A stretch of 64,000 nt of DNA from Clostridia bacterium (GCA_017559995.1 JAFYPP010000041.1:21442-85441), one strand, 5' to 3'. Shown: positions 54,883-63,667, counted from the first letter of the stretch. Notes: generated from the sequence alone by a model not told the origin. Made by a program: numbers and translations.

Positions 54883-55995
54883 GTGAAGCTTGATTGGAAA
54901 ACCTGTTTCCGTGCCTGTATCAGCCTGTTCGTTCTGTATCTGTTTGTGTATTATTGGGAAGGTGTTTCCAATCTGCTGGGCTCGTTCGTCAGCGCGCTCG
55001 CGCCCCTGCTGCTGGGACTTGTGGTTGCCTATGTGCTCAACATTCTCATGAGCTTCTACGAAGCGTACTATTTCCCCAAACGGCGTGAGCCCTGGGTCGC
55101 CAAAAGCCGCACGGCGGTCTGCCTTGTGGCGGCGCTGGTCACCTTGCTGGCCATCATCGCTTTGGTGATCGGTCTGGTGGTGCCGGAACTGGTTTCCTGC
55201 GTCAAACTGCTGCTGAACGAAGTGGAGCCCGCCCTGGAGCATCTGCTGCGCAGCCAGTGGGCCGCCCAGCTGGTTCCTGCCGACATCCTGCAGAAGCTCA
55301 ATGCCCTCAACTGGAGCGAAGGCCTGGACAAAGCCGTTAAGGTACTGATCCCCGGCTTGGGCAACGCCGCCGGCGCGGTGTTCAACACGGTTTCCTCGGT
55401 GATCTCCTCCACGGTGAATCTGTTCCTCGGCATCATCTTCGCCATTTACCTGCTGCTGGATCGTGATCATCTCCGGCGGCAGGGCCGCCGTCTGTTGGAC
55501 GGTTATCTGCCCGCCTCTGTCAACGGCAAGCTCACCCACTGCCTCCGTGTGCTCAACGAGTGTATGCACAAGTTTATCGTGGGACAGTGTGCCGAGGCCC
55601 TGATCCTGGGCGGTTTGTGCATCCTTGGCATGACGGTCTTCCGTTTCCCCTACGCCATGATGATCAGTACCCTCATCGGGTTTACCGCCCTTATCCCCAT
55701 CGCCGGCGCCTATATCGGCGCGGGTGTGGGCGCCGTAATGATCCTCACCCAGTCCCCCGTCAAAGCGCTGCTGTTCCTGCTTTTCATCGTGGTGCTGCAG
55801 CAGCTGGAAGGCAATCTCATCTACCCCAAGGTGGTGGGCAACTCCATCGGGCTCCCGGCCCTGTGGGTGCTGGCCGCCATCACGGTGGGCGGAAGCCTTA
55901 TGGGCATCACCGGTATGCTGCTGGGCGTTCCTCTGGCCGCCGCCCTGTACCGCCTGCTGCGGGAAGATCTGGAACGGCGAGAAACTCAAAAATAA
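54883..55995 (+). CDS. AI-2E family transporter
   Basis: A 370-residue polytopic protein with about 8 hydrophobic segments, paired near both ends as in the AI-2E/YdbI family, including FRFPYAMMISTLIGFTALIP and GNLIYPKVVGNSIGLPALWV. These are exporters or Na+/H+ antiporters; the name does not prove autoinducer transport. GTG start, 4 bases after the upstream stop, so translation is probably coupled to the giant activase gene. Confidence 0.88.
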   Translation: MKLDWKTCFRACISLFVLYLFVYYWEGVSNLLGSFVSALAPLLLGLVVAYVLNILMSFYEAYYFPKRREPWVAKSRTAVCLVAALVTLLAIIALVIGLVVPELVSCVKLLLNEVEPALEHLLRSQWAAQLVPADILQKLNALNWSEGLDKAVKVLIPGLGNAAGAVFNTVSSVISSTVNLFLGIIFAIYLLLDRDHLRRQGRRLLDGYLPASVNGKLTHCLRVLNECMHKFIVGQCAEALILGGLCILGMTVFRFPYAMMISTLIGFTALIPIAGAYIGAGVGAVMILTQSPVKALLFLLFIVVLQQLEGNLIYPKVVGNSIGLPALWVLAAITVGGSLMGITGMLLGVPLAAALYRLLREDLERRETQK

Positions 55996-55996
55996 C

Positions 55997-56028
55997 AAAA
56001 AGCTCACGGAGATCTTCCGTGAGCTTTT
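55997..56028. terminator. Bidirectional terminator
   Basis: Perfect 13-bp stem aaaagctcacgga/tccgtgagctttt with loop gatct between the convergent AI-2E and dipeptidase genes. Confidence 0.88.
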
Positions 56029-56045
56029 CTTCTGCTCTGTGATAA

Positions 56046-56693
56046 TTACTTGATGGGGAAATCAAAATATGTACCGGGGAAGGGTTCGGGATCGATGCTG
56101 AAATGCCACCACTCGCACTCGTAGGGCTGGAAGCCGGCGGCCACCATGGCATCCCGGAGGATATAACGGTTCTTGCGCTGCTCGGGCGTCACGTCGGGAC
56201 AGTCGGGCCAGCTGCGGGGATCCATAAAGTCAAAGATGGAACCCATATCCAGCTCCTGCTGGGTCTTCACGTCCACCAACGTCAGGTCCACGGCCTTGCC
56301 GCGGGTATGGCCGGAACGGCGGGCAATGTAGCCCTCCTCAAACATACGCTTTTTCTCGATGTTGGGGTACTGGATGGGCTTGCGGCGCTGATCCTCGTCC
56401 ACTTCGCTCCAGCGGCAGAAATCATCCACTGCCCGCTGGGGACGGTAGGCGTCAAAGAACTTCAGCACATAGCCCTGCTCACGGAGCATATCGGCAGCCT
56501 TGACGCAGCCTTCGGCCACCACCTTGGCGGCAACCACCAGAGGCTGTTCATAGCCGTCGGCGGCGCGGCCCATGAAGTTGTCGGTACCGGCGTATTTGGC
56601 GTCGATGATGCAATCCTCGATCCACTCATCGATATAAACAAAACCCTCGGGCAGTTCCCGTGCCTTCGGGACAAAAACCGTACTCTGATTCAT
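56046..56693 (-). CDS. VanX-type D-Ala-D-Ala dipeptidase (M15 family)
   Basis: A 215-residue zinc dipeptidase. The metal site reads SGHTRGKAVDLTL (SxHxxGxAxD) and ECEWWHFS (catalytic Glu and third metal ligand His), with DAYRPQRAVDDF giving the substrate Arg. Length and motif spacing are those of VanX/DdpX. No vanHA, regulator or other resistance gene is adjacent, so peptidoglycan recycling is more likely than vancomycin resistance. The ATG at 56691-56693 has AAAGGA about 8 bases upstream. Confidence 0.9.
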   Translation of the reverse strand: MNQSTVFVPKARELPEGFVYIDEWIEDCIIDAKYAGTDNFMGRAADGYEQPLVVAAKVVAEGCVKAADMLREQGYVLKFFDAYRPQRAVDDFCRWSEVDEDQRRKPIQYPNIEKKRMFEEGYIARRSGHTRGKAVDLTLVDVKTQQELDMGSIFDFMDPRSWPDCPDVTPEQRKNRYILRDAMVAAGFQPYECEWWHFSIDPEPFPGTYFDFPIK

Positions 56694-56758
56694 TTGATTC
56701 ATCCTTTCTGTTGTACTGCCCTCATTATACCGCAATCCCGGCAAAAGTCAAAGTCCTT

Positions 56759-57328
56759 TTACAGAATGATGGGTTGGGTCTGCCGCCCCTCCAGCGCCGC
56801 CTCCATGGTCTGCTCGCAAAGGCCGAACCGTGCGGCCATGGACCGGGGTTTCTTCTCGTGATCGTCCTGGCTGAAGGGAACGAAGTACAGATTGCGCCGG
56901 TTCAGCAGACCGCCGATGTTTACTGCCGCTGTCCCCAGCGCATCGTTGGTGGAAAGCGCCAGCACCACCGGCCGGTCATTGCGCACCTGCGCCTTGATGG
57001 CCATCAGCACCGAGGTATCGGTGATGCCGTGGTGCAGTTTTGCCAGAGTATTGCCGGTACAGGGCGCCACCAGCAGCACGTCAAACAGCTTCTGCGGCCC
57101 CACCTGCTCCGCTTCGGCGATGGTGGTCATGGGCGGCCGCCCGGTAATGCGCTGCACATCCTGCACAAAATCCTTCGCCCGATAAAAACGGGTATCGGTC
57201 TGCGCCGCCGCGGGAGAAAGAATGGCGGTGACTTCGTTGTCCCGTGCCAGCCGTTCCAGCACCGGCAGGATCTGCGAAAACGTACAAAAGGAGCCGGTAA
57301 TGGCCACCCCGATCTTTTTATCACGCAT
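56759..57328 (-). CDS. dpaB: Dipicolinate synthase subunit B
   Basis: A 189-residue flavoprotein-like subunit (also called SpoVFB): KKIGVAITGSFCTFSQILPV, LLVAPCTGNTLAKLHHGITD and LALSTNDALGTAAVNIGGLL. With DpaA it makes dipicolinic acid from dihydrodipicolinate in the mother cell; DPA then enters the forespore. ATG at 57326-57328 overlaps the dpaA stop by 8 bases, with AAGGAGG 6 bases before. Confidence 0.94.
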   Translation of the reverse strand: MRDKKIGVAITGSFCTFSQILPVLERLARDNEVTAILSPAAAQTDTRFYRAKDFVQDVQRITGRPPMTTIAEAEQVGPQKLFDVLLVAPCTGNTLAKLHHGITDTSVLMAIKAQVRNDRPVVLALSTNDALGTAAVNIGGLLNRRNLYFVPFSQDDHEKKPRSMAARFGLCEQTMEAALEGRQTQPIIL

Positions 57329-58064
57329 AGGTACCCTCCTTACAAAGTTCATAAACCGCGTTTCGAATGGCCAGCGCCCCGGAGACCGGCGTCAGCTGAC
57401 CGGGCAGCGTCAGGGCGTGCACCGCCTTGATCTGCAGCGCTTTGGCGCGTTCCCAATCTACGCCGCCGGGTTTGGAGGCCAGATCCACCACCAGCGCACC
57501 GGGCCGCAGACGCTCCAGTACCATGCCGGTCAGCAGCAGCTCCGGTGCCGTATTGAAGATCACGTCAAAGTCCCCTGCCCGCGCCTCCAGTTCCCGGGAC
57601 AGCATCGGGCGGTAGCCCTCCCCTTTCAGGATCCAAAGTTGCGCTTCCCTGCGGACCGCCACGCTCACCGATGCCGCCCCCATGGCCTTCAGCAGCGCCG
57701 CCAGCGGACGGCCGATGCCTCCGTATCCGATCACCAGCACATCGCTGCCCTTCAGGGTGCGCAGCCGATGGCGCATGGCTACCTGCAGGGCGCCTTCCGC
57801 CGTAACGGCGCCGTTTTCTTCCTTAAAGGACGGTAGACCGCCGTATTCCAGCACCGCAAACCCCTGTTCTTCCGCCGCCCGCCGCAGGCTGTCGTTGGCC
57901 TTTGCCGTCACCAGAAACGCCCCCGGCGGAAACAGGTTTTCCTTCCCCCACTGCTCCGGTTCGGGCAGCAGCTGTGCCCGGTGCCCGTCGGCGATCAGGA
58001 GATCGCACAGCAAATTCTGCCGTCGATCGCCACGCATCACCGCAAAATCCATACTTTCACGCAT
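57321..58064 (-). CDS. dpaA: Dipicolinate synthase subunit A
   Basis: A 247-residue Rossmann-fold subunit (SpoVFA). The dinucleotide motif is VLVIGYGGIGRPLAALL (about residue 118-134) and the tail has VVDLASKPGGVDWERAKAL. It oxidises the dihydropyridine substrate with NAD(P)+. ATG at 58062-58064 has GAGGTG 8 bases upstream. It is first of the dpaAB unit, which is a sigma-K operon in Bacillus subtilis; a matching promoter is at 58087-58115. Confidence 0.93.
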   Translation of the reverse strand: MRESMDFAVMRGDRRQNLLCDLLIADGHRAQLLPEPEQWGKENLFPPGAFLVTAKANDSLRRAAEEQGFAVLEYGGLPSFKEENGAVTAEGALQVAMRHRLRTLKGSDVLVIGYGGIGRPLAALLKAMGAASVSVAVRREAQLWILKGEGYRPMLSRELEARAGDFDVIFNTAPELLLTGMVLERLRPGALVVDLASKPGGVDWERAKALQIKAVHALTLPGQLTPVSGALAIRNAVYELCKEGTYA

Positions 58065-58086
58065 TTTCACATCACCTCTTTCGCTT

Positions 58087-58115
58087 TAGTCTATGTTTCG
58101 GCACCATCAGGGGTG
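58087..58115 (-). promoter_or_regulatory. Candidate sigma-K promoter of dpaAB
   Basis: Minus strand CACC (58112-58115), 16-base spacer, CATAGACTA (58087-58095), an exact fit to the sigma-K consensus mACm-N16-CATAnnnTA. The predicted start at about 58080 puts the GAGGTG ribosome site just inside the transcript. sigK itself is in this window. Confidence 0.65.
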
Positions 58116-58250
58116 CAAAAAAGACTATGCAAAATCGGAAAAGTGTGGTAAACTGAATTAGTTAAATTGGGATGGTATTGTCCATTTCGCATTATCGGTC
58201 TTTTCATCTGTTTTTACGATAGAATCATTCTGAACGAGGAAGGTCTTTTC

Positions 58251-59618
58251 ATGAACGATCTGAACTTTAATGAGATCCTGCGTTCCGGCACCCCCATCCA
58301 CCTCATCGGTGTGGGCGGTGTTTCCATGCGTGCTCTGGCACGAATGCTGAAAGATATGGGCGCCCATGTTCGCGGCAGCGATCGGGACAGCTCCATTTAT
58401 ACCCTGCAGCTGGATGAACAGGGCATTCCCGTGGCCATCGGCCACCGCCCTGACAACGTGCGTGAGGCCGGTCTGGTCATCCGTACCGCCGCCATCAAGG
58501 ACGACAACCCGGAAGTGGTGGCCGCCCGCGCCCAGAAGATCCCCGTGATCTCCCGTGCCGAGGCCTGGGGTGCCATTATGGAGCATTACGCCAAGGTGGT
58601 CTGTGTGGCCGGCACCCACGGCAAGACCTCCACCACCGCCATGATCGCCACCTTCGCTGAAGCGGCAAGCCTGGATCCAACCGTTATGGTGGGCGGCGAT
58701 CTGCCCTCCATCGGCGGCACGCTGCGCATCGGTCACGGCGATCTGTTCGTGGCGGAAGCCTGCGAGTATCAGAACTCTTTCCTGTCCTTCCACCCCACGC
58801 TGGCAGTCATTTTGAATATCGACCGGGACCACCTGGACTTTTTCAAGGATACCGATGACATCATCCACTCGTTCCGTACCTTTGCCCGGCTGACCCCCAC
58901 CGACGGTGCCGTCATCCTCAACGGCGATGACGAAAACTGCCTCCGCATGGCCCGTGATCTGGACCGTGAGGTCATCACCTTCGGCTTCGGTGAAAACTGC
59001 GACGTCCGTGCCGTCAACCGTACCTTCCGCAACGGTCTCAACTGCTGCGACGTGCTGTACAAGGGTGACCTATTCTGCCGTATCGCCCTGAAGGTGCCCG
59101 GCGATCACAACCTGATGAACGCCCTTTCCGCCGCCGCCGTGGCCATTCGCCTGGGTGTGCCCTCCGACGAGTTCGCCAAGGGCATCGGCGCCTACAACGG
59201 CGTGGGCCGCCGCTTTGAGTTCAAGCGTGCCTGGCGCGAGGCAAATATCTACGACGACTATTCCCACCATCCCACCGAGATCGAAGCCGCCCTCAAGGCA
59301 GCCAAGACCCTCTCTCCCAACCGGGTGGTTTGCATCTTCCAGCCCCATACCTATTCCCGTACGGTTTCTCTGCTGGATGAGTTCGCTCTGGCCCTGTCCC
59401 ACGCCGACAAGGTCATCCTCTGCCCCATCTATGCCGCCCGTGAAGTCAACACCTACGGCGTTTCTTCCGAGGATCTGGCCAAGCGCATCCCCGGCGCCGA
59501 AGTGGCCGTCGACCTGCGCCACGCCGCCCAGCTGCTGGGCGAGCAGATCCAGCCCGGCGATCTGATCTTTACCATGGGTGCCGGCGACGTCTGCAAGCTG
59601 GTGCAGTACCTGAACTGA
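58251..59618 (+). CDS. murC: UDP-N-acetylmuramate--L-alanine ligase
   Basis: A 455-residue Mur ligase joining L-Ala to UDP-MurNAc. The ATP loop is VAGTHGKTSTTAMIA (about residue 120), with HLIGVGGVSMRALARML at the N-terminus and YDDYSHHPTEIEAALKAA in the C-terminal domain. Codon use is highly biased. ATG at 58251 has GAGGAAGG upstream; the preceding in-frame stretch is not Mur-like. The promoter was not clearly resolved in 58116-58250. It stands apart from a dcw cluster, as in many Firmicutes. Confidence 0.96.
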   Translation: MNDLNFNEILRSGTPIHLIGVGGVSMRALARMLKDMGAHVRGSDRDSSIYTLQLDEQGIPVAIGHRPDNVREAGLVIRTAAIKDDNPEVVAARAQKIPVISRAEAWGAIMEHYAKVVCVAGTHGKTSTTAMIATFAEAASLDPTVMVGGDLPSIGGTLRIGHGDLFVAEACEYQNSFLSFHPTLAVILNIDRDHLDFFKDTDDIIHSFRTFARLTPTDGAVILNGDDENCLRMARDLDREVITFGFGENCDVRAVNRTFRNGLNCCDVLYKGDLFCRIALKVPGDHNLMNALSAAAVAIRLGVPSDEFAKGIGAYNGVGRRFEFKRAWREANIYDDYSHHPTEIEAALKAAKTLSPNRVVCIFQPHTYSRTVSLLDEFALALSHADKVILCPIYAAREVNTYGVSSEDLAKRIPGAEVAVDLRHAAQLLGEQIQPGDLIFTMGAGDVCKLVQYLN

Positions 59619-59625
59619 GGTAACT

Positions 59626-60210
59626 ATGGCAAGCTTACTGACCCATACCCTGAACACCCGGTTTCTGCGTGAGGGATCCTTCCGCTACGTCCGCAGCGAT
59701 GTGCCCGACCGGCTCTCCGAAGCGGATATCCGCTGGCTGCTGGAGCATGACGTGCGCACCGTGGTGGATCTCCGCGCCCTCAACGAGGCCGAAAAGCGGC
59801 CCTGTCCGCTGGAGCGGCACCCCGACTTTACCTATTATCACAGACCTGTGAGCACCGGCGACATCGTCCCCCTGTGCGTGGAGGATGTCCCCCGTTCCTA
59901 TATGGCCATGGCCGACGAAAAGATGGAAGAGATCATCGAGCTGGTGGAAAACGCCCCCACCAACGTGCTGTATTTCTGCAACGCCGGCAAAGACCGCACC
60001 GGCGTTCTGTCCGCCCTGTTGCTGCGCCGTATGGGCGCCTCCCGTCAGGAGATCGTGGACAATTACCTGATCACCGCTGCAAACCTCAAGGAGATGCTGG
60101 CAGAGTTCGTGGCCAAGCGCCCCGAATTGAGCCTTCACGTGGTCACCCCCCGCGCATGGTATATGGAAACCTTTTTGGACAGATATGAGGCCCGGAAGGC
60201 CTCCCGCTGA
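59626..60210 (+). CDS. Protein tyrosine/serine phosphatase family protein
   Basis: A 194-residue Y_phosphatase3-type phosphatase. The P-loop is FCNAGKDRTGV (CxxxxxR, about residue 123-131), and the N-terminal region has RSDVPDRLSEADIRWLLEH and TVVDLRALNEAEK. Members dephosphorylate Tyr/Ser or lipids. It follows murC by 7 bases and so is probably co-transcribed; the functional link with murC is unknown. Confidence 0.85.
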   Translation: MASLLTHTLNTRFLREGSFRYVRSDVPDRLSEADIRWLLEHDVRTVVDLRALNEAEKRPCPLERHPDFTYYHRPVSTGDIVPLCVEDVPRSYMAMADEKMEEIIELVENAPTNVLYFCNAGKDRTGVLSALLLRRMGASRQEIVDNYLITAANLKEMLAEFVAKRPELSLHVVTPRAWYMETFLDRYEARKASR

Positions 60211-60224
60211 AAGGAGTTTTCCCT

Positions 60225-60827
60225 TTGGATAACGGCACTGTAAAGCTGTATACCCGTCAGAACGACAAGACCCTTGCCCAATTGGAGCGGGACGGCAGGA
60301 TCATCAATCAGCGTGCCTATGTGCGCCTGCATTTCGGTGACATGGCCGACCACTATCTGGAAAGCTACGACTGGTTCACCGCGGAAGCATCCAAACGGGT
60401 GCCCAAGCCGGATGATGTCAACGCTTCCATCTGGTGCTCCATCAGTGCCAACAACTGTCTCAAGCCCATACCGGGAACGGTCGTCTATGTGCTGGAAGTG
60501 CCCAAAGAACAGGTCATCTATTTCGATGAAGGAAAGTGGGACTACGTCCTCAACCGCATCTACCTCCCCGCCGATGAAGAGGACCGGCTTGCCTACAAAA
60601 AACACCTGAAGGCCCTGGGTGTGCAGAACGGCTTTGAGTTCTTCCAGGGTCGATACAAAGGAATGTATCCCCAGGAGACCGAACGCATCCGGGAAAGCTG
60701 GAAGCGGGTTTTCCAGATCGACAACTGGACCATTTTTAACGTCTGCGGCAACATTTGGGAAATCCGCGAAGAATGGATCCGCCAGATCGTCCGTCCCGGC
60801 GAAAGTCTGGAAGGACTCCCTTATTGA
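60225..60827 (+). CDS. DUF3841-like protein
   Basis: A 200-residue protein that starts VKLYTRQNDKTLAQLERDG and contains YLESYDWFTAEASKRV, features resembling DUF3841. The PVVYVLEVPKEQVIYFDEG-like middle and the Trp-rich C-terminus are consistent with that family, but the match is from memory. Function unknown. Start is a TTG with AAGGAG 8 bases upstream; no ATG fits. It is the third gene of the murC unit and ends at a terminator. Confidence 0.6.
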   Translation: MDNGTVKLYTRQNDKTLAQLERDGRIINQRAYVRLHFGDMADHYLESYDWFTAEASKRVPKPDDVNASIWCSISANNCLKPIPGTVVYVLEVPKEQVIYFDEGKWDYVLNRIYLPADEEDRLAYKKHLKALGVQNGFEFFQGRYKGMYPQETERIRESWKRVFQIDNWTIFNVCGNIWEIREEWIRQIVRPGESLEGLPY

Positions 60828-60833
60828 AATAAG

Positions 60834-60863
60834 AAAAAAGTCAGCTCAATGAGCTGACTTTTT
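60834..60863. terminator. Bidirectional terminator after the DUF3841-like gene
   Basis: Stem gtcagctc/gagctgac with loop aat, flanked by six A on the left and five T on the right. It lies between the convergent DUF3841-like and spoIIQ-like genes. Confidence 0.85.
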
Positions 60864-60864
60864 G

Positions 60865-61659
60865 TTATTTCAAAACACTGAGGGGATCCACGGGGATGCC
60901 CTCGTCGGTCATTTCCAAATGCACGTGACACTCCTGGGCGCTCTCCGCCAAAACGTTGTTGCCCGCACGGCCGATGGTCTGTCCCGCGGCAACGGTGGAG
61001 CCTGCTTTCAGCCCGTCCTGGGGCAGCACGCCGCAGTACAGGCTCTCCAGCCGCGCGCCGTGGTCAATCCGCAGGCAATGTCCCATCATGGCATCTTCAT
61101 AGATCTCGACCACCACGCCGTCCAGCACCGCCAGCACCGCGTCGCCTTCGTCGCAGGCAAAGTCCGTTCCGCCGTGGGTCCGCCAGTCACCCATGGTGGG
61201 ATCAAACACCAAGGTTTCTCCCGAGTACTCCCGAACCACCTGACTTTCCCTGACGGGATAGGTGAACACCGGTGTCTTTACCTGTGCCACGCCGCTGACC
61301 TGCACCGCGTTGGCGGGCGGTTCGGTCCGTGCCGCAGGTTTGCTCTCCTGTACCGTTATCTGGGCAGGAGCCTCAGCCTGCACCTGCTGTTTGGGTTGGG
61401 TCGGTTTTTCGGTGACCTTGGGCTGGGTCGGCTTCTCCGTGGGGATCTCCAGATCTGTCACCGGATTGGACACACCGGCCTTGGGCTGGGTGGCCTGCTG
61501 ATTGATCAACTCACCGTCCACCGCGACTTCCCGGGGGGCGGTAAAAAACAAAACATAGGTCGAAACGCCGATCGCCATCACGCAAAGGCTCAGGATCATG
61601 TAAAATCCTTTGCTTTCGGCAAATTGCAGCGCGCGCTGAATAAAGTTTCCTTTCTGCAT
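60865..61659 (-). CDS. spoIIQ: SpoIIQ-like M23 metallopeptidase
   Basis: A 264-residue protein with one N-terminal membrane segment (about 20-40, FYMILSLCVMAIGVSTYVLFF), a Thr/Pro/Lys-rich linker with repeated EKPTQPK units (about 70-100) and a C-terminal LytM/M23 domain. The metal site is complete: THGGTDFA (HxxxD) and CHVHLEM (HxH). It lies next to spoIID, the usual clostridial place of spoIIQ. SpoIIQ is the forespore partner of SpoIIIAH; in Bacillus subtilis the enzyme site is lost, while here, as in Clostridioides difficile, it looks intact. GGAGG is 8 bases before the ATG. Confidence 0.85.
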   Translation of the reverse strand: MQKGNFIQRALQFAESKGFYMILSLCVMAIGVSTYVLFFTAPREVAVDGELINQQATQPKAGVSNPVTDLEIPTEKPTQPKVTEKPTQPKQQVQAEAPAQITVQESKPAARTEPPANAVQVSGVAQVKTPVFTYPVRESQVVREYSGETLVFDPTMGDWRTHGGTDFACDEGDAVLAVLDGVVVEIYEDAMMGHCLRIDHGARLESLYCGVLPQDGLKAGSTVAAGQTIGRAGNNVLAESAQECHVHLEMTDEGIPVDPLSVLK

Positions 61660-61709
61660 ATCGTGCACCTCCGGCATTAGTATCGCCGTGGTGCGCAGAG
61701 TTTATGCAC

Positions 61710-62732
61710 TCATCCCTCCAGCCGAAGCTGCGTACCGGGGTAATAGTGATACAGGATCTGGTCGTAGGTCTGCCCGTCCATGGCCAAATACCGCGCGCCG
61801 TACTGGCTGAGTCCCACGCCGTGGCCGTATCCCACCGTGGTGAACACCAGATTTTCCCCATCCACCTTCACTTTGAAATTAGCGGAGTTCAGGCCCGCGG
61901 CCTGCCGTACCTGGCTGCCGGTGAGGCGCACCTCCCCTACCAGCACGTCGATGACGCTGCCGGCTTCCGAGCGATGGGAATCCCGGAACCAGGTACCGGG
62001 CGCGCCCGAGAAATCCGCCTCCGGCGCTATGGCCAGGACGGCGTCGCGGAAATCGCTCTGCCGCAGGGTCACGGTGCCCTCATATTGGCTGCAATCGCTG
62101 CCGCCGGGGCTGTCCACGCTGGTGAGATAGGGCAGCGCCCTTCCCCAAACGTCTGCGGCGCTTTCGGTTTTTTCCGCGGAGGCAGCGCAAAACACGGCGG
62201 CGATGGGCTCGTCCTCGTAGACCAGGACCATCCCGTCGGTTTCGGCCACCGCAGTTTCCAGCCGCTGTCGATAGACCTCCGCGCTTTCGCCCCAAAGGGC
62301 ATCCGCCTCCACAGCAAGATCCAAAAAAGCCTCGCAATGCCCGGGATCGTCGCACAGGTCGGCACCGTTATGGCCTTCGGGCAGCACCTCTTCGCCGCTG
62401 TACAGCGCCATTTTGTAGAGGGTATACGTTCGCGCGGCAACCGCCTGCGCCTTCAGCGCTTCTACCGGGAATCCGGCCGGCATCTCCGCCGCCAGAACGC
62501 CCACCAGGTACTCTTTCAGCGCCAGCGTACGCGTCTGTCCGCCAACGGAAAGGCACACCGTCGTATTTTCGTCATAGGACGTTCGCTCCGGCAGCGCAAG
62601 CGTGTTTTCCGCCACCACAGCATCGGGTTCAAACACCTTTTCCGACGTTTCCGCAGCGAGACCCACCGTCAGCAGCGGAGAACTCACCGCGCAAACCGTC
62701 AGCAGCAGCACAAAACTCAACAGTTTCTTCAT
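61710..62732 (-). CDS. spoIID: Stage II sporulation protein D (lytic transglycosylase)
   Basis: A 340-residue exported peptidoglycan lytic transglycosylase for engulfment. Signal/anchor at residues about 3-26, catalytic Glu in LAAEMPAGFPVEALKAQ (about 88), Zn-type residues in LCDDPGHCEAF, and the closing GYGHGVGLSQYGARYLA. The usual HSTSGGKT-like stretch reads FCAASAEKTESAADVWG, so its His and Gly pair are replaced. Together with spoIIQ-like it forms the engulfment module. The ribosome site AAGGGA is about 10 bases from the ATG. Confidence 0.93.
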   Translation of the reverse strand: MKKLLSFVLLLTVCAVSSPLLTVGLAAETSEKVFEPDAVVAENTLALPERTSYDENTTVCLSVGGQTRTLALKEYLVGVLAAEMPAGFPVEALKAQAVAARTYTLYKMALYSGEEVLPEGHNGADLCDDPGHCEAFLDLAVEADALWGESAEVYRQRLETAVAETDGMVLVYEDEPIAAVFCAASAEKTESAADVWGRALPYLTSVDSPGGSDCSQYEGTVTLRQSDFRDAVLAIAPEADFSGAPGTWFRDSHRSEAGSVIDVLVGEVRLTGSQVRQAAGLNSANFKVKVDGENLVFTTVGYGHGVGLSQYGARYLAMDGQTYDQILYHYYPGTQLRLEG

Positions 62733-62764
62733 GATTTATCATTCCCTTTTTCCACGATTTATGT

Positions 62765-62770
62765 TATACT
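62765..62770 (+). promoter_or_regulatory. Extended -10 element before the unknown membrane protein gene
   Basis: TATACT with a TGT extension at 62762-62770; the -35 (TTCCCT at 62742-62747, spacing 17) is weak. On the opposite strand the same region may hold a sigma-E promoter for spoIID, but the match is poor. Confidence 0.4.
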
Positions 62771-62842
62771 GAAAAAGCTTATGGACATGCCATGGTCCAT
62801 CATACGAAAGAACACTGTCTTTTATGTTAGGATGCGATACAA

Positions 62843-63625
62843 ATGAAAACCAATCATAAACTCTCGGCACTGCAGATCCTTCTCGCCGTCCTGTTCGGCC
62901 TGGTCTTGGCCTTTCACCGGCAGAGAGCCGCCTCCGGCGGTGAGATGTTCCTGGTGGCTCTGGCCGCCGCTTTGATCCTTGCAGCCACCTCTGCCGCCAC
63001 CGAAAAGACCCGTAAGAAACTGCAGCTCAAGGCCGCGTGCCCCGACAAGCTGGCCTTTTCCCTGCTGGCCGCCGCCGGTTTCCTGTTTCTGCTTTCCGCG
63101 GTGCTTTTCCTGCTGCAGCAGGAGTTTTCCTCTTCTATGAGTCTGATCGTCGCGGCACTCTTCGGGTTTTCCGGCGTCGCCACCCTGCTTCGCCTCACCC
63201 AGCGTGACAGCGGAAAGCTTGCGGCGGTCTTCTCCCTGATCCCCATTTTCGCCTTGAGCTTTTATCTGCTGATCTTCTACCGCACCAACGGCGACAATCC
63301 CTATCTGTCCACCTTTGGATACGAGATGGCTGTTCTGCTGGTGACCCTGTTGGGCGTCTACGGTGCCGTTGCCGGCCGGTTTGAAAAGCCCCGCCCGCTG
63401 TTCCGCGTGATCCTGTGTTCCGTCGGCATCTGCCTGCTGATGCAGGAAGGCTGCGCTTCCCTGCTGATGCCCGTAACGGTCTTCAACATCCCCGGCTTCT
63501 CTCTGGGCACCCTGGTGATGATGATGGCCTCCGGCCTGGTACTCTGCCACGGTGTGGGTTATCCCCCGGTGCGGGAAGTGTTTGAAGCGGATGACAGCGA
63601 CGAGGACGAACCCCAGGACGCGTAA
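62843..63625 (+). CDS. Membrane protein of unknown function
   Basis: A 260-residue polytopic protein with about 7 hydrophobic segments and an acidic C-terminal tail (EADDSDEDEPQDA). No family is recognised. Neighbours are spoIID on one side (divergent) and a terminator on the other, so it is likely monocistronic. Strong codon bias (CTG, ATC) points to a genuine expressed gene. Confidence 0.72.
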   Translation: MKTNHKLSALQILLAVLFGLVLAFHRQRAASGGEMFLVALAAALILAATSAATEKTRKKLQLKAACPDKLAFSLLAAAGFLFLLSAVLFLLQQEFSSSMSLIVAALFGFSGVATLLRLTQRDSGKLAAVFSLIPIFALSFYLLIFYRTNGDNPYLSTFGYEMAVLLVTLLGVYGAVAGRFEKPRPLFRVILCSVGICLLMQEGCASLLMPVTVFNIPGFSLGTLVMMMASGLVLCHGVGYPPVREVFEADDSDEDEPQDA

Positions 63626-63667
63626 AGAAAACCCCACGGCCGTTCCGTGAGGCTCCATAAACCAGTG

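Noticed and set aside
56046..56693. VanX-like gene as part of a vancomycin-resistance cluster
   Set aside because: No vanH, vanA/B-type ligase, vanRS or vanY is nearby, and the gene sits beside dpaAB. A recycling role is more plausible.
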